64,000 nucleotides of DNA from Takakia lepidozioides (Eukaryota > Streptophyta > Takakiopsida > Takakiales > Takakiaceae): the NCBI GenBank assembly GCA_030704615.1, contig CM060733.1, forward strand, positions 186,001-250,000. Reading direction: 5' to 3'. Shown here in pieces: positions 47,006 to 60,200 of the stretch. The notes below the pieces were generated by a model. That model ran no database searches and was not told where the DNA came from. It worked only from the letters and a program-made list of their open reading frames with translations. The position numbers and the translations under genes were made by a program. Each line of letters opens with the position of its first letter. The stretch's first letter is position 1.

Positions 47006-49104
47006 GATAAGTCAACTGGCAGACCCCTCTGCTGCAGCACACATTACCCCATGGGGCATTGAATTGGGTTTGAGATGGCTCTTGGACAGTGAATCGCATG
47101 AGCTCTTAGGTCAGTTGGTGGGAATTGATCTCTCTGATGATACCAGGTTTGTTGCTGTCGTTACAAAACTAAAAAGGAAGCTTGCACATTGGTGTTCCTT
47201 GCATCTGTCTCTCGTTGGTAGAGCTTTGATTGTTAACCAAGTGCTCTTGGCTTCACTCTGGTTTCCGGCTTCGGTTTGGTCACCGGGGTCTCTCATTATT
47301 AAAAAAGTGAAGTCCCTCATGATTTTTTTAATTTGGGGTGCTACTCCCTCAGCCTCCTCCAAAAGAGCTTTGGTAAGCTAGGACCAGCTGACACAAATAA
47401 AAAAAAAATGGGGGTTTGGGGGTGCTGGATCCCCAAATGCAGATCATAGAGTTACTTGCAAAGTGGGTTCCCCGTGCTCTTACACACCTTTCCAGCCCTT
47501 GGAGTCGGTTGGTTAGACAGAATTTTCTGGCTATGATACCTCGTTCTAGTGATAAATGGGCTCATTCATTGAGGTGGATCATGCAAGGTGGGAAGCTCAA
47601 TGAAAACCCTAGGTTGGATTCAAGGGCGTGGCAGTCAATCTGGATGGCATGGTGCAAATTGCATCCCTTCTTGGTTCAGCTAAGTCCCTCTTCATTCAGC
47701 CAGGTTTTGAGACAACCTCTCTTTGGGAATTACAACCGAGATAAAGAGGTTTTGATTCCTTGTTCAAAAGCGGTGGGCGGAATGGGAAGTTGCAGGTTTG
47801 GCCCACATCCTGCATTTCTGGGATGACAACTCTTCATCTCTTATCTCTCCTGAATTTGCAGCGCAGCAGCTATCGAAGCGAAGGGTTGATGCTGGCTGGA
47901 ATGTAGTTATGGGAGATCTCCCTGACAATTGGACAAGACTACTTGCTGAACCTCACCTGCAGCCTCTTCCCGACTGGTTAGGGTATTATGTGGACTCCCA
48001 ACCCAAGGCCATCTATGCAATTGCAAAGGATAACTCTTGTATACATGGTACTGGTTTTGAGGTTAGTCATGATGGTAACCTCCTCTATCCTAAGTCAGTG
48101 AGTATTTCTGAAAAAACACAGATCTTCAAAGATATCTGCCTTCCTGTGGAAGGTGGTTAACAGATTTTACCAGTGGCAGCCAATTTTGAAAATTCACCCT
48201 CGCAGTGTGTCTCTTGCAACCTGGCTGCTGATGAAGACATGAAACATGCCTTGGTGCTGTGCCCTTTTGCTAGGGCTATTTGAGACAAGGCCCTTCGTCT
48301 ATACTCCTTCTGGTCTTCCGACTTGGATTCCTCTCCCTCTGTCTTGTTACTCAACGTAAAGAATGGGAGAATGCACTGTTCTTGTCTAGTGTGGGAGTCT
48401 CTCTGCAGGGGGATTATCCTTTGGCAACTTTGGACAATGAGGTGTTGTGTGGTGTATCAGAAAGAGAGGCCGTGCGTGCAAAAAGTTCTTTATCTGGCTC
48501 ACTCAGACCTTAGGTCTAAGGCTCACAAAGCTTGGTGTCACAGGTAATCGAAGACCCCATCTCTTTGACAAGTTCGACAATTCTTGGGGGAAGGACTTTG
48601 TTTTCTGCAGGAGAATTGAAGACACAAGGATTGTGTGGGAAGACTCCTCCCCTGCCTGTTGGCAGCTCAACTAGCACTAAACAGACTCCACTGGAGAATG
48701 AAGATGTGGAAATAAATTGGAGACATAAGCGTAGTGGCCCTAGGAAGGCAAAATCAAAGGCTCAGCTTACTTATGAGGGTCCTAAAAGGAAAGGGGGCAA
48801 TATATAGGCTGTTCATGGCAGCCTTGGTCCTGCTCTCCTTTTTCTTGCAAGATAGAATTGACAGTTTGGTTTGGACATATCGGCTCTCTTCTAAATCCTC
48901 ACTTCTCCATGTTTTCGACTTAGCTAGGAAATTTTGATAATTCCTTCCTAGTCTTGATTCCTCTTCCCCTGTTTTTTGCTATGTTGGCTTTGAGTGGTAC
49001 CTCTGTAATCTGCCTTATGGCTCCCTGTAAGGTTATTTTTTCCTTACCTCTACTTTAATAAAATTTTCAGGGCTACAATCCCCTTGTTATGTAAAAAAAA
49101 AAAA
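46990..49104 (+). mobile_element. Plant L1-like LINE, 5'-truncated, with poly(A)
   Basis: Frames at 47000-47380 encode the end of a reverse transcriptase and its thumb (LKRKLAHWCSLHLSLVGRA and SLMIFLIWG). Further on is GVLDPQMQIIELLAKWVPRA. At about 48207-48275 a zf-RVT module (CVSCNLAADEDMKHALVLC) appears. The 3' end shows TTTAATAAAATTTTCAGGG and a 12-nt A run (49093-49104), the usual LINE tail. Several frameshifts make it inactive. It begins exactly where the right LTR-like repeat ends. Confidence 0.85.
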
Positions 49105-49109
49105 GAACT

Positions 49110-51090
49110 ATTCCGAATATAACCATATAACCCTAATACCGCAAATTAATGAGGCTAACATGATCACTGCTTACTGCAGTTTAGGGTTTCCATATCATAT
49201 GCCGACGAATTCTCTCGTTTGCAAAACCTATTTAGGAATTGAATGTATTTGTAAAATTTGACGATATCTCCGGCTAAACCTTTGTGGATAATAATTTTTA
49301 TAGTTTTTCTTTTGGCAAAACCAAAGATTGGTTCGCTGGTGAAACCACATGGAGAGTTCTAATATTGTGCTTATATACCCAAGATTTGGAGATTTAATGT
49401 AGATTTTGGCAAAACTCAAAGATGACCTCGCCGTGGCAAAACCAGTTTAAGAAACATTCCTATTATTATTGTCTTAACAAGGATATATAATTGAAATTAT
49501 ATATGATTTTTTAATTAAATTAAAAAGGAGCGGAGCCCAGTTAATCAAATTATAGGACGAGGAAAATATAACCTCGTGAGGGGCCATAAGACAATACAAT
49601 CGTGGGGCACCTCCCATAACACCTCAATGGGGAGCAAAAGAAACAAGCCATGGTTCACCAAAAAATCAGCTGCTAAGAACCAGACATATACATGATTGAT
49701 GTATTAAGTTAGCCTAACATGAAGAACGCGAAACCTCCAGCGTGTACTACATCCATCATGATACCACGGTGGATCAGCAAGTAATGAAACAGGTGGCAAT
49801 ACGAGTTCAGGGCCCAGCCACGGTTCCCAAAGACTCTTATATCATGCAAGGGAAACATTGCCCAAATTTGGGAAATTTCTTGGAAGGATTATTTTTGGGG
49901 CACATATTATAATCTTCTAATCTGGCAATTGGATAGGGCTGCAATTTTTTGAGGTCATAGTTTGGGTAGATGGCAGTAAATTCAACGGTCACTTTTACAG
50001 GGACTTAGAAATCTGGGAGATAAAAAAGATTTAGTGGGCCAGGGTCCTTTTTTCACAGCATGTCGTGAAAATGGCCCCGGACACTTAAGGATTAAAAAGA
50101 GGTTATTTTCTCCTCTCCCTGCAATTAACCCCTAAGCGCCGGGAGCCAAATTGAAAAACACCCCCAAAATGGGACCCACTATCATGAATAATCCCGTATC
50201 TGCCAACAGGGTTCATCTAGGGAATTGAACCGTACTAACTGGTTCTTACCTACTCCACGTAGGTGCTGACCAATTTTCAAAAGAAATGACCATCAATTTA
50301 GGGAATTATAATGAATTACCATGGTGGATCTATCAAGTCCAAGTAAATGTGGACAGGAAAAAATCATTTTGACCAAGAAAATTTACCATCACAATCTTTT
50401 TTGCTCAGTCCTAGACCACCAGAGACAGATTCCTTGCTTGGTTACAGGTCTCCTCCTGAAATTGGAGGACCAAATTCCCAAAAAATCTACTAGCTGGTTT
50501 GTATGTGCAATTAGGGGGGTGCACTTGGCAATGACATAGAAAATGCTGCATAGATCCTACACATTGTAACCAAATGCACTTTCCTTTGGTGCAATCCTGC
50601 AGTGCCCAAAGTTGAACAGGAATGTGATTTTTTTTTAGAAAAATCCAAAAGCACCAGTGTAGATGGGTGCACACAGTTACCTGCCATGTGGCAGGTCAAC
50701 GGCCCAGGCTATGGATTCCATGGCTTAGAAAATTCGTGGCGGCATGAGGTTTTGTCCAATGGGGGCGCATTAATTTCCCTCGTGCCCACCTCCACCCCGC
50801 GCTCACTTTTCCTTCAGGGACTTTTTTCATCCAAGTACATCCACGGAAGCTATCCATGGATGAAAACAGCTCCGACCCAATTCGGGTCGCGCCGGCCCTT
50901 TAGGGGTTAAGTCGCTGGGGCCGGGCATTTCCCTTTAAAAACTAAAATAAAATAAATGAATAGCTATAATTGATATCTAATCTAATGTTATTGTTAGTAA
51001 CTGAGGAGATCATCCAACAAGAGCTGGAAGCATTCATCCACGAAGGCTAGTTAGGAGGATTTTGAATGCAGCAGTCACAAAGGGGAAATG
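49110..51090. other. Region upstream of the importin gene; no gene seen
   Basis: Two AT-rich then GC-mixed blocks without recognisable protein or RNA. Short AGGACGAGGAAAATATAACCTCGTGAGG-like inverted sequence around 49554-49580 may be a transposon scrap. The last few hundred bases should include the promoter. Confidence 0.4.
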
Positions 51091-51094
51091 CCCC

Positions 51095-51104
51095 AAACCC
51101 TAAA
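51095..51104 (+). promoter_or_regulatory. Telo-box (AAACCCTAAA) upstream of the importin gene
   Basis: One telo-box lies 104 bp before the ATG at 51208. Such motifs are common in promoters or leaders of plant growth and translation genes. Function here is inferred from position only. Confidence 0.45.
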
Positions 51105-51207
51105 TCTGAACCCCCGAGATATGGCAGACACCTAATAAGCTTGCCGGAGCGATTATTCTTGGGTGTTGCATTGTCTCAGAATCCACCAGAGAGACGGACA
51201 GACAGAG

Positions 51208-54200
51208 ATGGAGGGGCCGGGGTCTAGGGGTACGCTTCTGGAAGCTTTGCAGGCACTCTATCATCATCCCGATCCTCAAATTCGGACGGCAGCTAATCGA
51301 TGGCTGGACGAATTTCAGCACACAATGGAAGCGTGGCAGGCATGGCTCACGAACTCACTTTCTCCTCGCTCTTAAGCTTGACTTTGGGCTCCTCCTTTGC
51401 ATTTGATCATCCTAATAATTAATTGAGTGAGGTGTTCAAGGCAACGATTAAGTGACTGGGAGACTATGAGATGACATCCACCATACGGAATTGTTGCAGG
51501 TTTCTGATAGCCTGCTTCATGATTCCAACGCTACCCTGGAAGCGCTCTATTTTTGTGCCCAGACACTTCGGACAAAGGTAACGGGTAGTTGCTCTTGCAC
51601 TTTCTGTGACTCTACAGTACCTAATGTCGACTTCTGCTGAAATAGCTTACATGCGGTTTCGATATAGAAAGATTAACAGTTGAGAATGTGCATTGTAGGT
51701 CCTTGTCCTGTATTTAAATGTGGAGCTGCAACTTTCCTTGCGTCTGGAAATGGCAAAGGTTTTTTTGCACCCACATTATCTTGTAGTCAATCTGCTCCGA
51801 TCACCATGTGATGTGGGATCATATGCAGGTGCAGCGCGACTTTGAGGACTTGCCACCGGGTGCCCCTCTTTCCTTGCGAAGCTCTCTCATGGTGACTTAG
51901 TCCGCCCCTACACCTCGTGACACATGATGTGACCTTCAATTAGAGAATAAGGTGGTAATCAGAACAGCTCACTCAGAGTATTTATCACATCTTTCTAACG
52001 TCCTAACTGTTTGAAACTAAAATGATTTTTGTTGAAATGCACATTTCAGAACACCTGTTTTGAAAATGTCCGGGTAGATGCCAGAAGTTTTCTGATTGAA
52101 GCAATCAGACGGGCACTGATAGTTGTAGATGGGTCAAGTCTGCAGATTTAAAGACAGAGTTCAGGTTGTCTCTACCAAAGGAGATGTAGACTTGGGGAAT
52201 TGTAGAGTTAACAGTTGAGGTCTTCATTATTGGTAGTGCCTTGTGGCAACTAATACCAGCACTTGTTCATAATTCGCTACACAAGCTGCCTGATCTTGTT
52301 GATAAGTGATATTCACCTAGGATTGCAGTGTATGATACTTCCTCTGAAGGCCTACATTGAGACTAGATACATCCATATACCTTTTGGATGTCCTGTCTGT
52401 GGTTCAGTGTTTTGGAGCTTTCATGGTAGTTTATGGTGTTGGGATGGGAAGACCTCACTCTTTGACCTTTTCTTCAACATTTTCAGACATTGCTTATGAA
52501 GTTTCGGCAAGGACCAGCCGCTGTCAGGACGCAGGTATCCTGCAGCACCCTTCCTTGCTCAGCTTAAGCAAATTCGGATCTGGTCTAAGCTTCACATGTG
52601 TGGCGATGCTTTCATCTAAGTTTCTGAATTTGCTTTGAGAGTTTTGTCACAGGCCAAACTGCAGGTCTCTTATGGTCCGAGATACTGTTTTATGGTGTAG
52701 ACCTTTCACTCTATACAGTTACACTGTTGTGTCCTGATGAATGAATGATTGATACACAACAAATGTGAGGGGATGGCTGCAGTTGTGCCTGGCAATGGCA
52801 GCACTTGCAGTGCAAATGTCACCTGAGGAGTGGGGCCAAGCTGGAGTGGTGCAATGGGTAGGCCAGGAGCTTGGATCGCAGCCTGAGGCTATCCCTGCAC
52901 TCCTTGAGTTGCTTGGAGTTTTTCCTCAGGTTATTTCAACTACCTTGTGTACTACAACATTTCGCCAAACATAGTCACAAAGGTGTTGCATGTAAAAACC
53001 CGGACAGTTACCAGGATTCTTCCATGTTGAAGGCAGAAAGTTTTTGAGGAATCCCATGCTGTTTCTGGGTTGGTGGCACAGTTGTTGAGAGCCACCTATT
53101 CTGTGAGAGCTGAGTTGGAAAGCAGATATGAGTGCAGCTCCAGCACACCCAGCGATCCAAGTTGTGAATATTCTGTGACTCTCAGCTTGACCATTCCCAC
53201 CCCCAAGCCCTGTCATTTACCCCTTTCACTTCTCTTGTGTATAGTCTCTTTCTGTGCAGTTCCAATTAGACGACTTTAGTTACATGAGACCCTTCATCAG
53301 ATTCCAAGCAGAAGCAACCGCTCAGTGCTACTGATGCTTCCTAGTGCTTTTAGCCTTGTGTGGCAAACGTGGGGATGAAGGAGTTAAGTTGTTGATGGGT
53401 TGGATCATCTTAAGTGAGCAATTTCCGCCTTGGTGCTTAGCATCTGCTAGAGAAAGTTTAACACCTAGTATTGATCATCTACCGAGCACATCATTGGGTC
53501 GTGATTTGTGTGTAGGCATGGATCTGTTGCAACTTCGGTGAGTCATGACTACGAATTGGTGTTGACATTTGAGGTTGATATGTTGGCAGGAATCAAACAG
53601 CTACAAAATTGCAGTGCGACCAGAACGACGTCGCCAATTCCATCGTGATTTAGTGGCTTCAGTGTGGGATGCATTCAACTTACTGAGTTCCTGCTTGAAT
53701 GAGGGCTCCCCACACCTTCGTGAGCAGGTGTGTTTGAGCTGTTGAGAAGAGCTGTTGAGTAGAGAAGTTTTGTAAGCTTGGCATCAACATATACTTATGC
53801 TTGAATGTCTCCTGTTTGGTGACTTCATGAAGAGATTTTGACACTTGGGGATACGTAAAGGGTTTCATTCCACAACTTATTTTCCTCTTTGAGTTTTGTT
53901 GGCAGATACTGCGTGCATTTTCAGCATGGATGCGACTTAGCTATGGGTAAATTTGGTTCCTTCTCCAAGTATGCTTGTTGGTTTGCTACAATGTCACTGT
54001 CTTGAGCTGTATTGGGCAGTAAAATTGGGAGGTAGTTCAACTCTGAATTGAAAGTATCAGCATCTTTTGTTTGAACCTTTTTCAGTGTGTCCTGGTTTGC
54101 CTGCTGTGTTGGTCTCCATTGTCCCGGGATCGTATGTGGCGGAGGGGGGCCATAATTGCAAGTACAATTTCTATTCCTTTTTTTTGGAAAAAATGCATCT

Positions 54201-57200
54201 GTAAGACCAGTGCCAGGTACGAAAGGCAGCTGATGTAGGTTGTGGACTGATTAAATGCAGAGTGTCAGCATCAACGCTGGCTTCACACCCTTTGGTAGGA
54301 GCAGCACTGGTTGGGCTTGACTCCGAGGATACATTCGATGCGGCAGTGGATGGTACGCTGCCCCTGTGAGTCCACCCTCACCGCCTGTCTTGCTGCAACA
54401 TCAGTTGTCTTTAAAGTCTCTCAAAATCCCTCGAGAAGCGACCCATATGTCGACCTCGAGCCTGAGTCTAATTCATGTCATGTCTTATAAGACAATTCTT
54501 ACAGCAGCTGAGTGGTTTTTCTTGTGTGGTTGGGTGCGTACAGCTGTCACAGAGCTGATTCGGTATACAGTGAGTGGGAACCCTGTAGACTTGGCCACAC
54601 ACATGCCTCTGGTACAGGTGTTGGTACCACGGGTCATGGCCTTGCGGCCTCGCTTTACTGCTACAGTGAAAGTAAGTTCAGTCTTTCTGTACCAAAAGAT
54701 TCAATTGTTAATCTAAGAATGGCGTATATGTTCATCTGGTTCTCAACATATTGTTAACTGGGACTTTACTTGGCTTGGCAAAGAGTGAATTTACAAGGCA
54801 TACAGTCTACTTATTCTCCATTTTATCAAACTTTGTTGACTTGAGCACGGGTATGTCTTTTGAAAGGGCTTAGTTGCAGTCTGAGCTGCATAGAGCTTGC
54901 GTAATCAGGAACTCTTGCATGGTTTGTTTGGATCTTAACTAACATTCTAAGTGAATTTTTTGCATCCAAGGAGGATCCTCCTGGCAGCTGGGATGCTCTG
55001 ATGTGAAGGGTAGTTATGGCCTAATGGATCAGGTTGACGTCATTAGTCATTACACATAAGCTTATGCCCCTTTTCTTCCTAACCACATACATGCTAGCAA
55101 AGAGTTGGCCCTCACTCTATGCCAGTAAGCCACCTGAAACGCTTCCAAGTTAGAAGTGTCATACGCTTTGTTGTTGTATTTCAGAATGTACTAAAGAGGC
55201 CGTGAGATTGTAATTCTTGGGAAAATAAGGATGGAGGTGGCACTGGGATTTTTGTTTTTCTATAAAAGCAATACAAACTGCAATTTCACTGTGTGTAAAG
55301 ATATGCTGGTGGTTCTGGGATTCTCCACATAATTGTATTAGTACTGTCTGTCTTTAGGCTGCCTTTGCTGAAAAACAAGCACAACAAGGGTTGGAAGTGG
55401 CTTCTAGCGAGTTGGGAACTTCAGAAGAGGTATTAGTTAACCACAAGGAAACACCTTGAACTCATTTGGTTTGTTCAACTATGTATAGGCGATGAATAAG
55501 GGAAATGAATGGTGATGATTGATTCAGAACCCTATTTTGCGGTGGATTGATGATTTGGACATGCTTTAGGCTGTCTTGCTGCAATGCTTCGTAGAGAGAT
55601 CTTGGTTTACAATACTACATCAGCTGCGCTGTTGACCAAGCTTGCTTTGCATCCCTGTGCATAGAGGATTATAGAATTGTAGACTTGGAGAATGCCTATG
55701 GCCATACAAACAGGGAGAGGACCTCATAAAGCTCACTGGCCCTTAGTGTATGCACATACACATAGAAAGAAGATCAAAGAGGCTGATTTATCAGTGAGAG
55801 AGAACAGAAATAAATAATGGAGAAGGCTATTTTGTGGGCTGATCATTCGCACTGTTCTTTTGCAGGATGAAGAAGTCACCAAAGGCATGGCGTACTTGTT
55901 TGCGGAGATGGGGGAGTCTTATGTTGACCTAATTGCCAGTGGTATGCTTATTGTATATTTTATGTTTTAAGTTTGTTTGGTCATGGCAGGCAAGCAATGA
56001 GGGTTGGGGTCTATTTTCTTCATAGACGCCTTGATCCAAAGACATAGGATTATGAATGAACTTTAGTTGCTCCTTTTCTAATTGTATCATTTACAAGAGG
56101 TCTCAGAGGGTAAGGCCCGGGGGAGGGGGGCCTAGGGGAAGTGTATGTTTAAACTGCACTTGTGTCGGATGGGGTGCAGGGTCAAGTGAAGCTCTACTGA
56201 TAGTTGAAGCATTGGCGGAGGTTACCTCCCACCCGGATGACAACATTGCAGCCATTACTTTCAATTTTTGGCACCGCCTTAGCCGCACCCTGACCAACCG
56301 GTGCCTCCCTCTCAGCTTTGGCTCTATCTGGATTATCAGGATTAGCTTGAGTGGCTTAGAAAAACGCCAGGCTTAAGAGACAAGGTGGGAGGTTCAGTTA
56401 CTGAAGCTTGGTAACTTCAAATCATGCAGGTCTAGATCAGAGGGCAGGGTCTCGCCTCTCTATATGAGGGCATGGTCTCGCCTCTTTTGCATCCTCTATT
56501 GATTGTCAAAACAGGAAGGAGAATCTCGCTGCCACATATGTTGAAGAGCTACATATTTCACTTTGTTCTTGAACACTGCAGGGACAATTTCTGACCCTCT
56601 CAAAAAATCTTTGCCTTGGACATTGTGCATCTCATCTGATTCCAAAGTTCACTGAGCTGATTCTCAGGGAAAAGTTGGCGCAACATGTGTCATTGGAAGG
56701 GGAGGCTGCAATTGATGCAGAGAAAGACAGGAGGCTGGCAATATTTCGACCAACTTTTGAATTGCTAGTTTCTTTGGTGAGCTATCATCTTGTTGAATTT
56801 TGTCATCTTTGTTTTACATGTAGTGTCAGATGTAGTCTCATCATCTGGAAATCTAGTTTTCATCTCACTTTCTGGCAGCTGAAGGAGCTTTTGAACCTCT
56901 ATACATATACTAGAGCCCACTGAAAAAGAGATGAGGGACTAGGTGGCAAGTCTGTCACTTAGTAACATGAGATACTGTGATTTATGGTTGGGGTAATAAA
57001 ATGGTGTTCTCCTGGTGTGTCTTTGCTCGGAAGGGTTACTGCCGTCTTTTTGGAAGGTGGATACCTTCTAAGGCGGCAACAATGTTTAAGGACTCCAGGT
57101 ACACACATATTAGGCATATTAGGTGACCGATGGACCCAATGACACCCTTATATCACTGGTGCATCTGCTGGATGCTTAATGGTTGGCCCTGTGATACCCT

Positions 57201-60200
57201 TTGTTTCTCAATCATTACTGGAGAGACTTGTCAGCAAGCTGCAGGCTGGTCCTACATTGTTGCAATTAGAAGGCATGTTTTTTATTCGGAACTTAAGTGT
57301 TGTGGCTGTCTCTTTTCCTGAGCAGGTGAGCTTCCGTGTAACATATCCACCAGGATTTCAGAACTGGAGGAAAGATGAGTTGGCAGATTTCAAGTCCACA
57401 CGATATGGTATATATGCAAGGGTGAAGAGTTTTAGTTGTTGTCTTCTTCTCTTTGAAATTAAGAGTGTACTCATATTACTCTGTCAATCCTGCTGGGCTC
57501 TTTTGAATAAGGGAAGATCCTCTATTGGTCGGATCCAGCCTTTGGCCAAGCTGGGTGGAGTGGAGTTTCCTGTTTTCCACTGTTAAACAATTTTTGGTTC
57601 ACTGTGTCCTTTTCATGAGGGTAAATAACATGTATTTGGGTCACAGACATTAGTTGTGATTTTCAACTCGAGAGATAGCTTTTCCTGCAGATGGGTAGAC
57701 TTTCTGTGGGACTAATTGAGCAGCATCAGGGAAATGGGGAGAAAAGTTGGGAGCTACCCATGTACTTTCAAGAAGGCTGTTCTAAGAAAGGGGCATGTGA
57801 AAATTTGTGCAGTAACAAGTTTGATGTGTTATGTTTTCAGCCGTAGCAGATATGCTTATGGATGCAGCAGCTGTGTTAGGAGGACAGGAGACTCTTCGAC
57901 TTCTTTCCCAACCTTTGCTGCAGGTATGCAACATTGACTCATTTTACATGACATTCGCCAGACATTTTGTGTATATAGTGCACTGCAAATTACGGCATCT
58001 GCTGTATGACTTGATCTCTGAGGTCGCTGCTAATATGCTGATCTTTGCCACTCAAATCAAAAGCATCCCATCAAGAAAGGCAGACATCGTAGGAGGAGGG
58101 TTGTGAGAAACTAATTACACTTTGTTTAGTATAGCTGATGGTGGAGTGGGCCATTGCAGATTGCAACAGGTGCTGGAAGTGGAGGGGCATGGGAGTGGCG
58201 CTCTGCCGAGGCTTCACTCTACTGCATCCGGGCCATTGCTAAGGCTGTACCGTCTTCTGAGGATGTTTTGATGCCTCAGGTTGTTTGCACAATAATCAGA
58301 CCAACATTAGGTGCCACGAGTCGATTGTGAATTTTGGATTGGTTTATTTGGTTGTTTCTCTGTACTGAATGAGTAGGTCCTCTGGAACGAGTGGGAAGAT
58401 CGCTGCCTATTGGATATTCAATGCTAGATCAGCAGATGTGCTTCAACTGTTGATAGCACAATCAACTGCAAGCTTCTCATGGGGTTTGTACATTAGGTTT
58501 TGTCAGCATATGCAAATGACTGAAATCAATGGTCTGTGCATCTATCAGGTGATGGCCCTGTTGCCCCAGCTACCTCCTCAGCCTCAGCTTACTTATACCT
58601 GTACGTTCCAATCCTACAATGTGGCGAAACTTCAGATTATGTTTTTTGGTTTGTTTCAAAGAGAGATAATGAGCTGAAAGAGTTGTTCAAGATGTTAATT
58701 GGATGGTAGCAAGGTGTACAGTCTTTTTTAGAAATAACAGATAGTGCCATGATAACAGAGTGTAAGGAGGCAGAGGTGGTTATCGTGGGTGCAGCATCAT
58801 TGACTATCGCAGCATTTTCCGATTGGCTGGGAGGTGCTGCCAGTGCACCTGGCCTTCTACCATTGTTGCTGCAGTTGCTCACCAATGCACTTTCTGCTCC
58901 GGAGGATGCCTGTGCTGCTGCTGCATTAGCTTTGAAGCATGTTTGTGATGGTATGTGAGCTATTACCACTACGCAACCCCACAGTCTCTTCACCGAGTAG
59001 GCTATCACTGGTATGCTGGGTTTGTATAGTACAGGATTACTTTGGGACATAATGTATCGCTCTTGCTCATCATTGTGTCTCTTGTGTTTGCAACTAGCTA
59101 TGTTAAGCTGGATTTTGATTGTTTGCTTTTACTTCTCAATAGGAACTTGCATTGCCCTTCCTCACATAAGTTTGTACACATCTTTTCAGCTCCTTTACAG
59201 GTTATAGCTCTCTCTGATCAGGCCTTCCAGTGTGGCGTGGCATCAGCCTGCAGGAAGCAACTGTCAGGGTCGGCTGATGCGCTGCTTGGTGTGTACCAGC
59301 AAGTGATGAGTAGTCAGGGAAATTTCCAGCTCTCTGCTGACGATGAGCTCCAACTTGTTGAGGGTCTCAGGTAGAGCTGTACTTATCTAATATAAGCCTT
59401 GTGTTCCAGAGTAGTGTTCCAGTAGTGGCTGGAAGATATAAGGCCTGCTTGCCTCATAGCTCTGTGATTACTATGTCATGCATGTCACCCAAAAGTTGAA
59501 TATCATCTGAACTTTGTGGCTATATTCTTGTGGAGTGGTGTGCAGCATGGTTGTTAGTGCATTGCCTTCAGATCGACTCCGGCCAGCTCTTGATGCTCTC
59601 TGTATACCTATTCTTGCGCCACTGCAGGTTGGTTGTTTTTACTGGACTGAATGGGTGATTTTCTATTTTTCTCTGGCAGTGAGGATTGAATTTGGAGGTT
59701 TCATATGTTAATGTGACTGGTAGCTCAGGTAGTAGAAAGCATCATCTGTGGAACATGTGTGCTTTCCACTTTAGGAAAGGGATGATATATAGTGATGAAA
59801 TCTGGTGCAGCTTGAAGGTCCACTCCTTCCTGACTTGGTACTTGCCATGTGCAGCAATTGGTCACAGCAGCACAGCAAGCAGGTTCAGCCCAGCAGCTCA
59901 CTGCAAGCCAGTACACAGTGCACATTGATCGCATTGCCAACATCTTCAGGTGTATAATAACATCACTTGATGTATCTTCCTCGTTAATGGTGGAAATAGC
60001 CCCATTCAATGTTGCTGGATGAAAGCCATACTTTTGGGTCTGTGTAGAGTATTTGGGGCTCCTATGCCTTCGTTTTGAAACCTGCTCTTTCACATATGTT
60101 GACTGAATGTGTCTACTTGTGTCGCAGATATGGCAGCCAGCCAGAGCCCTTGGCAGATGTGTTTCAAAGAATGTGGCCAATCCTTAAAGTTGTATTTTCA

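Noticed and set aside
56582-56667. Possible extension of importin exon 13 starting after CTGCAG at 56581
   Set aside because: It would break the phase with exon 12. The acceptor at 56666-56667 restores phase and matches the family.
57179-57325. Open frame immediately upstream of, and in frame with, importin exon 14
   Set aside because: Homologous proteins go directly from ELLVSL to VSFRV, and a good acceptor (GAGCAG) sits at 57325. The upstream frame is intron.
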